From assembly GCF_034427655.1 (NCBI RefSeq), contig NZ_JAXOFX010000012.1, forward strand, positions 67,725 to 131,724: a stretch of 64,000 bases of DNA. Reading direction: 5' to 3'. Shown one piece after another: positions 1-8,118 of this stretch (position 1 is its first letter; each line of letters starts with the position of its first letter). The DNA is from Robertmurraya_A mangrovi (lineage in GTDB: Bacteria > Bacillota > Bacilli > Bacillales > Cytobacillaceae). The notes under the pieces were generated by a model. The model was given only the letters and a program-made list of their open reading frames with translations, was not told the DNA's origin and made no database searches. The translations under genes and the position numbers were made by a program.

Positions 1-730
1 CTAAATACGATAAGAAAGTACTATATAAACCTCGATCAAATTCATCTTCTAATGATGGCATTACTAATGATTCTCTATTATCTTTAAAATGATAAAGTTT
101 CTCTGCTATCTCACCTAATCTAACTCTATGTGTGACCGGAACATAGCAAAACTCCCCTTTTCTTGACTCTCCTCCTTCTATTGCTCTCAAGAATTCATTT
201 ATGACATCATCTATATAGGCTAAGGTAAGCTCCACATTTGAATTATGGATTTGAATATCTATGCCTCTAGCAATATTGTGAGAAAAAGTCGCAACTACAC
301 TGTTATAGTTTGGTCTACACCATTTTCCAAATAAATTTGGGAGTCGGTATACCAGGACTTTTGCACCTGTATCTTTACTATATGAAAACAACAAATCCTC
401 TCCTGCTTTTTTGCTTTTACCGTATAGATTATCTTTTTCAGCTTGAATAGAAGATGTTAAAAGAATAGGCGATTTATTATTATGTTTTTTTAATAATTCT
501 AGTAGTTCCAATGTATAATCACGATTAACTTCCATGAACTCATTTTCATTTTTCGGTCGATTCACTCCAGCGAGATGAAAAATAAAATCACATTCTGCAA
601 TATAACTCTCCATTAAGAATGATTCTGTTTCTTTCGTAACCTTAAATATATTTTTATACCCTCTATTAATTAATTCAGCAATCAAATTCTTCCCTACAAA
701 CCCATTTGCACCTGTAACTAAAATTTTCAC
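1..730 (-). CDS. capF: CapF-like UDP-sugar reductase, N-terminal part (runs off left edge)
   Basis: Reading the minus strand from a GTG at 730 gives an open frame to the window edge, about 243 residues. It begins VKILVTGANGFVGKN, a Rossmann nucleotide motif, and carries a YGKSK stretch fitting the SDR YxxxK active site, then RLPNLFGKWCRPNYNSV, which I recognise from CapF/FnlB. Family knowledge: CapF reduces the 4-keto intermediate on the way to UDP-N-acetyl-L-fucosamine and has a C-terminal cupin domain, which here would lie beyond the left edge. GAAGGGCGTGA sits six bases before the GTG, so I prefer it over the ATG at 748. It follows capE on the same strand after a 22-bp gap. The 3' end is not visible. 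Confidence 0.82.
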   Translation of the reverse strand, partial: MKILVTGANGFVGKNLIAELINRGYKNIFKVTKETESFLMESYIAECDFIFHLAGVNRPKNENEFMEVNRDYTLELLELLKKHNNKSPILLTSSIQAEKDNLYGKSKKAGEDLLFSYSKDTGAKVLVYRLPNLFGKWCRPNYNSVVATFSHNIARGIDIQIHNSNVELTLAYIDDVINEFLRAIEGGESRKGEFCYVPVTHRVRLGEIAEKLYHFKDNRESLVMPSLEDEFDRGLYSTFLSYL

Positions 731-752
731 TTGAATCACGCCCTTCATAATC

Positions 753-1778
753 CTAATGAGACACCATAGCGTTCTCCAATTCCCTTTGTATAAATTCTAA
801 ATTTAGTAGTTTCTCTTTAATTTGCTCAATATTTAATAACTCAGTATTGTGAGAGTTATATTCCTTCTCTATTGATAATTTTCTATTTCCTAGTGCAAAG
901 TACTTTTCATAGTTCAAATCTCTCTTATCTGCAGGAATTTTATAAAAATCCCCTAAATCTTCTGAAACAAAAAATTCTTCCTTTGTCAGAAGTGTTTCAT
1001 ATAACTTTTCACCATGGCGAGTTCCAATTACTTTAATTACATTTTTAGCCTTAAATATCTCTTTTAGAGCCTGTGCTAAGTCACCAATTAAGCAGGACGG
1101 AGCCTTTTGAACCATAATATCGCCAGTCTCAGCATTCTGAAATGCAAAAACGACAAGCTCCACTGCCTCTTCAAGGCTCATAAGGAATCTTGTCATTTCT
1201 GGATTTGTAATAGTTATAGGCAGACCATTTTTAATTTGTTCGACAAACAAGGGTATAACGGATCCACGGGATGCCATTACATTTCCATATCTAGTTCCAC
1301 AGATTAGAGTCTTTTCTGGAGAAACCGTTTTGGATTTCGCTACAAATACTTTTTCCATCATTGCTTTTGAAATCCCCATCGCATTGATTGGATAAGCAGC
1401 CTTATCAGTAGAAAGACAAATTACCTTCTTTACGTTATATTCAATTGCTGCCGTTAGAACATTTTCAGTACCTAAAATATTTGTTCTTACCGCCTCCAAG
1501 GGGAAAAACTCACAGGATGGCACCTGTTTTAAAGCTGCAGCATGAAAAATGTAGTCCACATTATGCATAGCATTTTTTATGCTCGCTAAATCTCTTACAT
1601 CACCTATATAGAATTTTAATTTGTCATTTTTATATATGTTTCTCATATCATCTTGTTTTTTTTCATCTCGAGAGAAAATTCGAATTTCCCTTACATCTGT
1701 ATCAAGAAATCTCTTCATAACAGCATTACCAAAGGAACCCGTTCCACCGGTTATTAAGAGTGTTTTATCACTGAACAT
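753..1778 (-). CDS. capE: CapE/FnlA-type UDP-GlcNAc dehydratase-epimerase
   Basis: This 341-residue SDR enzyme has the nucleotide-binding TGGTGSFGNAV near residue 10, the EIRIFSRDEKKQDDMR segment typical of the inverting 4,6-dehydratase/5-epimerases, STDKAAYPINAMGISKA with the MxxxK active-site variant, and RYGNVMASRGSVIPLF. Family knowledge: CapE converts UDP-GlcNAc to a 4-keto-6-deoxy sugar, the first step to UDP-L-FucNAc. It acts in the cytosol. It lies between a glycosyltransferase (17 bp upstream) and capF (22 bp downstream), so the three are almost certainly co-transcribed. It is a different enzyme from the EpsC/PglF-type dehydratase at 8.1-9.9 kb, so the locus makes two deoxy-aminosugars. 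Confidence 0.9.
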   Translation of the reverse strand: MFSDKTLLITGGTGSFGNAVMKRFLDTDVREIRIFSRDEKKQDDMRNIYKNDKLKFYIGDVRDLASIKNAMHNVDYIFHAAALKQVPSCEFFPLEAVRTNILGTENVLTAAIEYNVKKVICLSTDKAAYPINAMGISKAMMEKVFVAKSKTVSPEKTLICGTRYGNVMASRGSVIPLFVEQIKNGLPITITNPEMTRFLMSLEEAVELVVFAFQNAETGDIMVQKAPSCLIGDLAQALKEIFKAKNVIKVIGTRHGEKLYETLLTKEEFFVSEDLGDFYKIPADKRDLNYEKYFALGNRKLSIEKEYNSHNTELLNIEQIKEKLLNLEFIQRELENAMVSH

Positions 1779-1794
1779 ATCCTCACATCTCCGT

Positions 1795-2991
1795 TCACAA
1801 ATGCTTGGTAATGATACTAACCGTTTTTCTTATATCGTAGTTCTCTTCTAGGAACTTTCTTCCTTTAGCCCCCATTTGCTCCCTAAGTACTTTGTTAGTA
1901 GATAGTTTAGTAGCATTTTCGATAAAATGTTCTAAATCACCACTCTCTGACCATAAACCACTGTCAGACTCTAATAAGATATCTCTTAGGTCGGTATATT
2001 TATCTGTTGCAGCAAGTATCGGAAGGGAAAATTCCATGTATGCTGTTAGTCTTGAAGGAAAATTAGGAATCGTAAATCTCTTATCTAAAAAAATAAGACC
2101 AACATCGGCCATTTCCAGTAAAAGATCATATTCATTCTTGGGTAAAAATTTAAATAAACTGACATTCTTTGGACTAGAGAATTCTATGTGATTCTTTATG
2201 GTTTCGTATTCTGTTCCAGAACCAACAATTAGTAGATACCCATTTTTCACTTTATAAAAATGGTCAATTACATCCAATAAGAAAGTGATCCCTTGAGGTT
2301 TTCCTAGATTACCGCCATATACAAATAAAGTTGAATCTTTAGGGATGTGGTATCTTGCTAGAAAGTCCTTACTTTGTTTTGGCTTTACTTCATAAATCTC
2401 GATTGAATTCGGAAAGATCTCAACCCTATTACTTGGTATAAATGTATTATTATCTAACACGTACTCTACATTTCTTTTTGACATACAACCAATCATATCT
2501 GAGACTTTATATAATTTTTTCTCTTTATTTCTAAAGTATTTCCAAATAAAGCTTCTGTCTTTGAGTATTCCAATATCCACAGCATTTTGAGGAAAGATGT
2601 CTTTAAGAATTAAGTAGGTTTTACTTTGGTGATTTTTTTTAAAATAGCTAACAATTCTCTCAAAAGTAATTGGTGGGGTTGAATACATCACTAAATCAAA
2701 CCTAACATCCGGGAAGTACTTTTTAATAGCATTAAGAAACTGATTTTCTATTGTAAGTGTTGAGATTCCCTTTTCAATGAAGTTTGTTTGTGTGATGTTT
2801 CCAGTCCTTACTTTTAAAAGTTTAATATTTTCAGAAGCTTTTAACTCGGTAAATAAACCTCTTCTACGTTCCCTTGGAAAAATAACATATACATTGGTAC
2901 CTCTTCTTGCAAGTTCTCTTACTAAGTCTGTATAAATTCCTCTTTCACTTATATTTTCCATATTTGCTAAAGTTAGGAATAATATATTCAA
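1795..2991 (-). CDS. Glycosyltransferase family 4 (WbuB-like)
   Basis: About 398 residues with the two-lobe GT-B layout. The C-terminal lobe has FVYGGNLGKPQGITFLLD (donor-binding glycine region) and GLIFLDKRFTIPNFPSRLTAYM. Adjacent capE/capF suggest it transfers an N-acetyl-fucosamine-type sugar to the lipid-linked unit, as WbuB is thought to do in fnlA-fnlB-fnlC-wbuB clusters; that acceptor and donor are inference. The longest frame opens with GTG at 3000, but TTG at 2991 gives the usual (M)NILFLT start and has GGGTG six bases ahead, so I use 2991. It follows the phosphatase relic and precedes capE by 16 bp. Confidence 0.8.
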   Translation of the reverse strand: MNILFLTLANMENISERGIYTDLVRELARRGTNVYVIFPRERRRGLFTELKASENIKLLKVRTGNITQTNFIEKGISTLTIENQFLNAIKKYFPDVRFDLVMYSTPPITFERIVSYFKKNHQSKTYLILKDIFPQNAVDIGILKDRSFIWKYFRNKEKKLYKVSDMIGCMSKRNVEYVLDNNTFIPSNRVEIFPNSIEIYEVKPKQSKDFLARYHIPKDSTLFVYGGNLGKPQGITFLLDVIDHFYKVKNGYLLIVGSGTEYETIKNHIEFSSPKNVSLFKFLPKNEYDLLLEMADVGLIFLDKRFTIPNFPSRLTAYMEFSLPILAATDKYTDLRDILLESDSGLWSESGDLEHFIENATKLSTNKVLREQMGAKGRKFLEENYDIRKTVSIITKHL

Positions 2992-3045
2992 AATAATCAC
3001 CCACTATATTCACATTTACACTTAAAATAACCCCATATCTATTTC

Positions 3046-3252
3046 TTAATCATGGGGTCCAATCATCTCCGTAATCATTTCGTATGTCTCTTGAAAGATA
3101 AAATCCCTTGAGGTTGTATCATGTGCATTAGTTACAATAAAGTGAGTTAGTTGATGGTTGATGATACTGTCCATGCTATCAAACTCCATATGGCTCCGAG
3201 GACCAACATCCGTATAAGGTAGGATATGGAAATGTGAGACAATCAATCTCAA
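3046..3252 (-). pseudogene. Relic of CpsB/YwqE-type PHP tyrosine phosphatase, centre deleted
   Basis: The 68-residue frame joins an N-terminal piece, HFHILPYTDVGP, resembling the metal-binding HCHILP..DDGP start of CpsB/YwqE phosphatases, directly to a piece near their C-terminus, THFIVTNAHDTTSRDF, matching the (H)F(V/I)xSDAH..xTR(N/D)F segment. The intervening 150 or so residues of a normal enzyme of about 250 are missing, and SDAH reads TNAH. It sits exactly where the phosphatase gene normally lies, just after the modulator and kinase genes. The join is in frame, so a short peptide could still be made, but without the catalytic core. Comparison is from memory of the family. Confidence 0.65.
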
Positions 3253-3283
3253 TCGACATAGTCCTTATAATTTATTTGCTCTC

Positions 3284-3982
3284 TTATTTATATTGACTAT
3301 AATATTCACCTTTTTTGGAATTCACTCCATTCATAACTACACCAAGTATGTGCGATTGAGCTTTTTCTAACAGCTCTTTTGCTTTCTTGGCTCTCTCCTT
3401 TCGGGTCTTTCCACTCCCCACTACCATGACTATTCCGTCACATTTATTTGCTAATATTTGTGGGTCAGATACTGCTAGGACGGGTGGTGTGTCAAATACG
3501 ATATATTCATACATTTTCTCTATTTGTCTAATTAGGGATTGCATTGGTTCAGAATTCAATAACTCGGAAGGATTAGGTGGTACTGGACCACTTGTTAGAA
3601 TATCTAACTTAGGTATATGTGTTTTAATTATGGTGTCTTCTAAGCTACTATTCTTTGTAAGTACATTAGTTAGGCCATTTAAGTTACTAATATTAAAGGC
3701 ATAATGAAGAGTTGGTTTCCTTAAATCAGTATCAACTAATAAAACCTGTGTTCCCTGTTGAGCCAATACAATAGCAAGGTTTGTAGCCGTTGTCGATTTT
3801 CCGTCAGCTGGCTCGGACGAAGTAACCATGATAGTTTTTATTTTTTTTTGGACTGAGGAGAATTGTATATTGGTTCGAATAAGTCTATACTGTTCAGAAA
3901 TCAATGATTTGGGATGGTAATGGGCAATTAAATTAACACCTAGTTTCTCTTTATGTCTCCGCTCATACACCAAGAGTTTCAT
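3284..3982 (-). CDS. CpsD/CapB/PtkA-family bacterial tyrosine kinase
   Basis: 232 residues, the usual length of the stand-alone cytosolic BY-kinase. Walker A is SEPADGKST near residue 57, Walker A' is VLLVDTDLRKPTLH, and Walker B is YEYIVFDTPPVL. The tail GEYYSQYK is the short tyrosine cluster that is autophosphorylated in this family. It is activated by the cytoplasmic tail of the modulator encoded just upstream, whose end overlaps this gene by 20 bp. The ATG at 3982 lies directly after GGGAG; TTG at 3973 has better spacing, so the first three residues are uncertain. The cognate phosphatase is broken, which could alter the phosphorylation cycle. Confidence 0.9.
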   Translation of the reverse strand: MKLLVYERRHKEKLGVNLIAHYHPKSLISEQYRLIRTNIQFSSVQKKIKTIMVTSSEPADGKSTTATNLAIVLAQQGTQVLLVDTDLRKPTLHYAFNISNLNGLTNVLTKNSSLEDTIIKTHIPKLDILTSGPVPPNPSELLNSEPMQSLIRQIEKMYEYIVFDTPPVLAVSDPQILANKCDGIVMVVGSGKTRKERAKKAKELLEKAQSHILGVVMNGVNSKKGEYYSQYK

Positions 3983-4691
3983 CTCCCATATTTGGTATTG
4001 AATGAATGTTAATATCCTTTTGTTTTGGTAATCTTTGAATGGATCCTAGGACAGGTAATTCAAGATATGCCTCCACATCTTGACCATCTTTTAATGTGTT
4101 GTCTAAAAACTCTAAAAGGTATGAAATTACAATACCTAACATTAGACCAACAAAAGCAGCCATCGCTATGTTCATTAAAGGCTTGGGTTTAACAGGTATT
4201 GGTTCTTCTTTTAATACCGCTTTTGCTAGAATACTAACATTATCTACATTCATAATGCCTTTTATCTCTTTTTGAAAAGTTTCAGAGACAGAATTAGCTA
4301 TCACAACTGCCCTTCCTGGATTAGTATCTTGAACAGTGATAGAAAATACTTGTGAATTCTCATGACTATTAATCATAATATTCCTATTAAGATAATCTGC
4401 ATTGTATGGCAGTTCAAGTTCTTTTATTACCACATCTAAAATGGCTGGACTTTTAATGATGACACTATAAGTATTTATTAAATCTATATTTCCCCTTAAT
4501 TGGGTTACATCAAGTCTTTCTGAGTCTTTCTGATTTACTAATATTTGTGTTGAAGCTTGATAGATTGGTTTAATTAAAAAAAATGTAATGGAACCACTAG
4601 TAGTAGCAGTAAACAATATTAAGAGTAATATTAATTTCCATCGTTTCAAAAGAATGTTAAAAATGGTTTTAATGTTTAAAATATCATCCAT
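3963..4691 (-). CDS. Wzz/CpsC/TkmA-family polysaccharide co-polymerase and kinase modulator
   Basis: About 242 residues with one membrane segment near residues 16-40 (LILLLILFTATTSGSITFFL), a Wzz-type extracellular part (IYQASTQILVNQ), a proline-rich PIPVKPKPLMN, and a second membrane segment (AMAAFVGLMLGIVISYLLEF) followed by a cytosolic tail ending near GDETLGV. Such proteins set polysaccharide chain length and activate the tyrosine kinase, which follows with a 20-bp overlap. ATG at 4691 has GGAGG five bases ahead; the ATG at 4703 lies inside that signal. A TATAAT-like box at 4716-4721 on this strand, without a clear -35, might start a separate transcript. Confidence 0.88.
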   Translation of the reverse strand: MDDILNIKTIFNILLKRWKLILLLILFTATTSGSITFFLIKPIYQASTQILVNQKDSERLDVTQLRGNIDLINTYSVIIKSPAILDVVIKELELPYNADYLNRNIMINSHENSQVFSITVQDTNPGRAVVIANSVSETFQKEIKGIMNVDNVSILAKAVLKEEPIPVKPKPLMNIAMAAFVGLMLGIVISYLLEFLDNTLKDGQDVEAYLELPVLGSIQRLPKQKDINIHSIPNMGDETLGV

Positions 4692-4838
4692 TAGGTCCTC
4701 CATCCTTCATTCAAGGATTCATTATACCTATTTACTCTTTTCTAAACTTTGTTAATCCAGGTTTTTTAGAAGATTACCTATTGATTTGTGTTAAAGCACC
4801 CATTTCTTTGTAGCATTTTTAACCAAAGAAATAAAAAA

Positions 4839-5687
4839 TTAATTTTTAAGGTTATCCTCCTTTAAATAATCGAAAAAACTTTCAAACCATAAGTGATTCC
4901 CTCTATCGTTAAAATAAACATAATCACTTGCTAAAATATCCACTAGTAAAACATTTTCTTCTCTTAATTTATTAGCAATTCTCTCAATGGTATTAAAATA
5001 TAGCCATTTTTGTTCTTTAATAAGTTCCTCTGAACCTTTAATATAGTCTAAATACGATAATCCAACGCTATTAAGGTCTTCACTGTTAGCTATTGGATTT
5101 GAAGACATTATAATTATTTTCGAATTGGGGAGTCCTTCTTGTAACATTTTCATGATTTCTTTTAAATTCTCCTGTGTTTCAGCCATACTGGTTGCTTTCA
5201 AATAGTTATTAACCATTGCATTTTCAAAGATTACTAGATCAGGCTGATTATTAATAACTAATTCAATCTTTTTCCCCTCCAGTAAATCTGTTGTAGAGTA
5301 CCCGCTATTTCCGTGCCTAATAAATTGTATTGAATCAAATTCTTCCCTTTCGTAGGGGAGGTTTCTTTTTAAGAGCTCAGACCAGCCATTAAGAGAACTA
5401 CTAGACCCTCCCTCAGCAGCGCTACTTCCAAATACAGTAACAACCACTTTTTCTTGTGTAAGAGCCCTATACTGTAAGAAATCAAGGATTGATTGCGATT
5501 TGTTACTCCCTGGCCTTAAACTAGAAATTAAAGCTTCTTTCTCTTCCTGTTCTTTTCTATTAATATACTCAGTAGCATTTTTCCCATCCGAAATAGCTTT
5601 TCTATTGGCATTTTCCCAATACTTATAACCAAATATTAGGATTCCTATACAAATAAAGGGAATTAAAGTTGCAACAATATACTTAAT
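4839..5687 (-). CDS. Membrane-anchored SGNH/GDSL-type hydrolase with an abnormal start
   Basis: The frame holds an N-terminal hydrophobic anchor (IKYIVATLIPFICIGILIFG), a charged linker, then an SGNH hydrolase: VFGSSAAEGG with the likely nucleophile Ser, GNSGYSTTDLL, SSNPIANS, and DRGNHLWF with the likely catalytic His. Such enzymes often remove or add acyl groups on exopolysaccharide. No ATG, GTG or TTG exists in this frame before GTG 5447, which would drop the anchor. AAGGAGG lies ten bases before an ATT at 5687, used here as start. A GTG at 5692-5690, five bases from the same AAGGAGG, is one frame off. Either ATT initiates, or one base is missing near 5688. The sinR-like gene is 33 bp upstream. 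Confidence 0.72.
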   Translation of the reverse strand: MKYIVATLIPFICIGILIFGYKYWENANRKAISDGKNATEYINRKEQEEKEALISSLRPGSNKSQSILDFLQYRALTQEKVVVTVFGSSAAEGGSSSSLNGWSELLKRNLPYEREEFDSIQFIRHGNSGYSTTDLLEGKKIELVINNQPDLVIFENAMVNNYLKATSMAETQENLKEIMKMLQEGLPNSKIIIMSSNPIANSEDLNSVGLSYLDYIKGSEELIKEQKWLYFNTIERIANKLREENVLLVDILASDYVYFNDRGNHLWFESFFDYLKEDNLKN

Positions 5688-5720
5688 GGCACTTGAGCCT
5701 CCTTCCCACTTTGAGAGTGT

Positions 5721-6065
5721 TTATTTTTTTTCCGAATGATTATTCTGCCATCTGATAAATTCAATCAAAGTTTTGTAATTCTTAATTTCTTCCTTTTCAA
5801 TCCCTGCTTCTTTGAGCTCTTCTAGAAAATCAACCCACTCTTTCTCAATATGTGGATGTTCTCTCACTTCCGCTCCATTTAATAATGTTAATAAATCTAC
5901 ATTTAGTACGGATGCTATTTTTTGCATAACCTCCAGGGAAGGATTTTTATTTATACTTCGTTCAATATTACTTAAATATGACTTTGAAATATTAGCTAGT
6001 TCCGCTAATTCAGACATAGAATATCCTCTGTTTTTCCTAATTTCCACTATGTTTTTTCCAATCAT
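5721..6065 (-). CDS. sinR: SinR-like XRE-family transcriptional regulator
   Basis: 114 residues. The N-terminal HTH (residues 1-62) reads MIGKNIVEIRKNRGYSMSEL ... SKSYLSNIER, very close to SinR's MIGQRIKQYRKEKGYSLSEL ... AKSYLSSIER. The C-terminal part (EWVDFLEELKEAGI ... NYKTLIEFIRW) fits the SinI/SinR dimerisation helices. Family knowledge: SinR represses eps and the matrix-protein operon and is antagonised by SinI. Here it sits inside the eps cluster, 69 bp after epsN and 33 bp before the SGNH gene, on the same strand, so it would be made with the genes it may repress. AGAGGT precedes the ATG. No SinI-like gene was found in the window. Confidence 0.82.
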   Translation of the reverse strand: MIGKNIVEIRKNRGYSMSELAELANISKSYLSNIERSINKNPSLEVMQKIASVLNVDLLTLLNGAEVREHPHIEKEWVDFLEELKEAGIEKEEIKNYKTLIEFIRWQNNHSEKK

Positions 6066-6134
6066 TTTTCTACCTCTTTATTTTTCATTTAGTTACATAA
6101 GACTTTTCACTTTCCTTTCAGATAACGAATACAT

Positions 6135-7298
6135 TTACTTATTATTAATAATTTTATTTTTTATACATTTAATAACTCTCATTTGATTTTCAAATGTCAT
6201 ATTTGATCCAGATGGTAAGCATATACCTGAATAAAATAATTTGTTAGAAATGCTCTCTACATCGTAATGAGAATAATATTTATTGTTTTGGAATAGTGGC
6301 TGTAGATGGAGGGGCTTCCAAACTGGCCTTGCCTCTATATTCTCTTCTTCCAAAGCAAAGAGTAACTCTTTAATCGAAACTCCGGATTCTAGTTCGTTTA
6401 TTGTTAACGCTGATAACCACCGGTTGGAGAAGGTATTCTCTAATTCAGGCATAAACTGAACACCCGGAAGGTCACTTAAGTTCTCTTCATAAGTTCTAAA
6501 AATCCTTCTTCTTGCTAGTATTCTACTATCTAACACTTCTAATTGACCTCTTCCTATCCCTGCTAACACATTGCTTAAACGATAGTTATACCCTGTTTGA
6601 CTATGTTGGTAATGAGGAGCCGGATCTCTAGCTTGTGTGGCTAGATACCTAGCTGTTTGTAATTGGGAAGCATGATTAGAAACAAGCATCCCTCCACCTG
6701 ATGTGGTGATAATTTTATTGCCGTTAAATGAGAAAACCCCAAAATCTCCAAGGGATCCACTAGCTTTTCCTTTATAGGTTGAGCCAAGTGATTCAGCCGC
6801 ATCCTCTATTATCGGAACATTGTACTTCCTACAAATGGGAACCAATTCATCCATTTTGGCTGACTGCCCATATAAATTTACAATAATAACTGCTTTTGGA
6901 AGAGTATTATTTAGATTTGCTTCCCTGAATGCTTTTTCTAATGCTTCTGGTGACATATTCCATGTATCTGGTTCAGAATCAATAAATACTGGTTCAGCAC
7001 CTTGATAACGAATCGGATTTGCAGAAGCTACAAATGTTAAAGTTGAACAGAAAACCGTGTCACCCTTTTCCACTCCTAATAAAATAAGAGCCAAATGAAT
7101 GGCTGCAGTACCAGAACTGAGGGCTACAGCTTCATTGACTCCTACATAACTAGCTAATTCTCTTTCAAAAGCATCTACATTTGGCCCCAGTGGTGCAATC
7201 CAATTGGATTCAAATGCTTCGTTAACGTATTTAATTTCTTCCCCGCTCATATGTGGTGAAGAGAGAAAAATTCTGTTATTGGTTTTCGTTTTGACCAT
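6135..7298 (-). CDS. epsN: EpsN-like UDP-sugar aminotransferase (DegT/DnrJ/EryC1 family)
   Basis: 387 residues, matching EpsN (388). Near-identical blocks to EpsN include LSSPHMSGEE, NWIAPLGP, SSGTAAIHLAL, the FNGNKIITTSGGG block with the PLP-binding Lys195, and ARPVWKPLH. Family knowledge: it transaminates UDP-4-keto-6-deoxy-GlcNAc, the EpsC product, to a 4-amino sugar using PLP and glutamate. GAAGGTGATT precedes the ATG. It follows epsL by 50 bp. The acetyltransferase epsM/pglD, which normally lies between epsL and epsN, is absent here. Confidence 0.93.
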   Translation of the reverse strand: MVKTKTNNRIFLSSPHMSGEEIKYVNEAFESNWIAPLGPNVDAFERELASYVGVNEAVALSSGTAAIHLALILLGVEKGDTVFCSTLTFVASANPIRYQGAEPVFIDSEPDTWNMSPEALEKAFREANLNNTLPKAVIIVNLYGQSAKMDELVPICRKYNVPIIEDAAESLGSTYKGKASGSLGDFGVFSFNGNKIITTSGGGMLVSNHASQLQTARYLATQARDPAPHYQHSQTGYNYRLSNVLAGIGRGQLEVLDSRILARRRIFRTYEENLSDLPGVQFMPELENTFSNRWLSALTINELESGVSIKELLFALEEENIEARPVWKPLHLQPLFQNNKYYSHYDVESISNKLFYSGICLPSGSNMTFENQMRVIKCIKNKIINNK

Positions 7299-7348
7299 TT
7301 AATCACCTTCAATACATTTGTTATGTTGAATGTATAATGTGATAACTA

Positions 7349-7966
7349 TTATTGCGATAGACTTTTTCCATTCTGCTTAGTTGTCCCTTTAAATGGAATC
7401 ATTGTATTTTGCTCATCTTGATCTATGCCTTCCGACTTAACTACTTTTATTAATGTTAAACCTAAAATTTTCATATCAAGTAAAAAGGTCTGATGATTGA
7501 CATACCATACATCTAGCTCGAATTTTTCTTCCCATGTAATGGCATTTCGACCATTTACTTGTGCCCAACCGGTGATACCTGGTTTCACTAAGTGCCTTTT
7601 AGCTTGTTCGTTATTATATAAAGGGAGATATTCCATTAATAAAGGGCGTGGTCCGACTAAGCTTAAATCACCTTTTAATACATTAATTAATTGTGGAAGT
7701 TCATCCAGACTAAACTTTCTAAGCCATTTACCGAATGAAGTTAACCTTTGTATGTCCGTTAATAAAATCCCTTTACTATCCTTTTTGTTACTCATACTTC
7801 TAAATTTATATAGGTTAAAAGGAGTTCCATTTAACCCAGGTCTTTGTTGCTTAAATAGTATAGGTGTACCTAGTTTGAATTTTACCAAAATAGCAATTAT
7901 GATTATTACTGGAGTTAAAAATACTAACCCAAAAAAGGAAATAATTATATCAAATGCCCTCTTCAT
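7349..7966 (-). CDS. epsL: EpsL-like initiating sugar-phosphate transferase
   Basis: 205 residues, the PglC/EpsL small phosphoglycosyl transferase size. It has an N-terminal re-entrant or membrane helix (residues 4-28), then KFRSM, FSLDELPQLINVLKGDLSLV with the catalytic Asp-Glu pair, GPRPLL and KPGITGWAQVNGRN. These enzymes move a phospho-sugar from UDP to undecaprenyl phosphate and so start each repeat unit at the inner face of the membrane. Paired with epsC and epsN it probably uses a bacillosamine-type sugar. The ribosome site is weak (GTGGATGTG). A 152-bp gap separates it from epsC; no clear terminator is seen there. Confidence 0.9.
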   Translation of the reverse strand: MKRAFDIIISFFGLVFLTPVIIIIAILVKFKLGTPILFKQQRPGLNGTPFNLYKFRSMSNKKDSKGILLTDIQRLTSFGKWLRKFSLDELPQLINVLKGDLSLVGPRPLLMEYLPLYNNEQAKRHLVKPGITGWAQVNGRNAITWEEKFELDVWYVNHQTFLLDMKILGLTLIKVVKSEGIDQDEQNTMIPFKGTTKQNGKSLSQ

Positions 7967-8118
7967 GGTTTCACATCCACAAGGTTAATAGTGTACTACT
8001 TTACAAAATGTTATCAAAATATTTTAGTTTTAAAAGAGCCCAATCATTGTTTTGCACAAAAACACATCCTCAAACTCTCGAGGTTCTTTGCCTTCCTAAC
8101 CCTCATGCATTTTCCACC

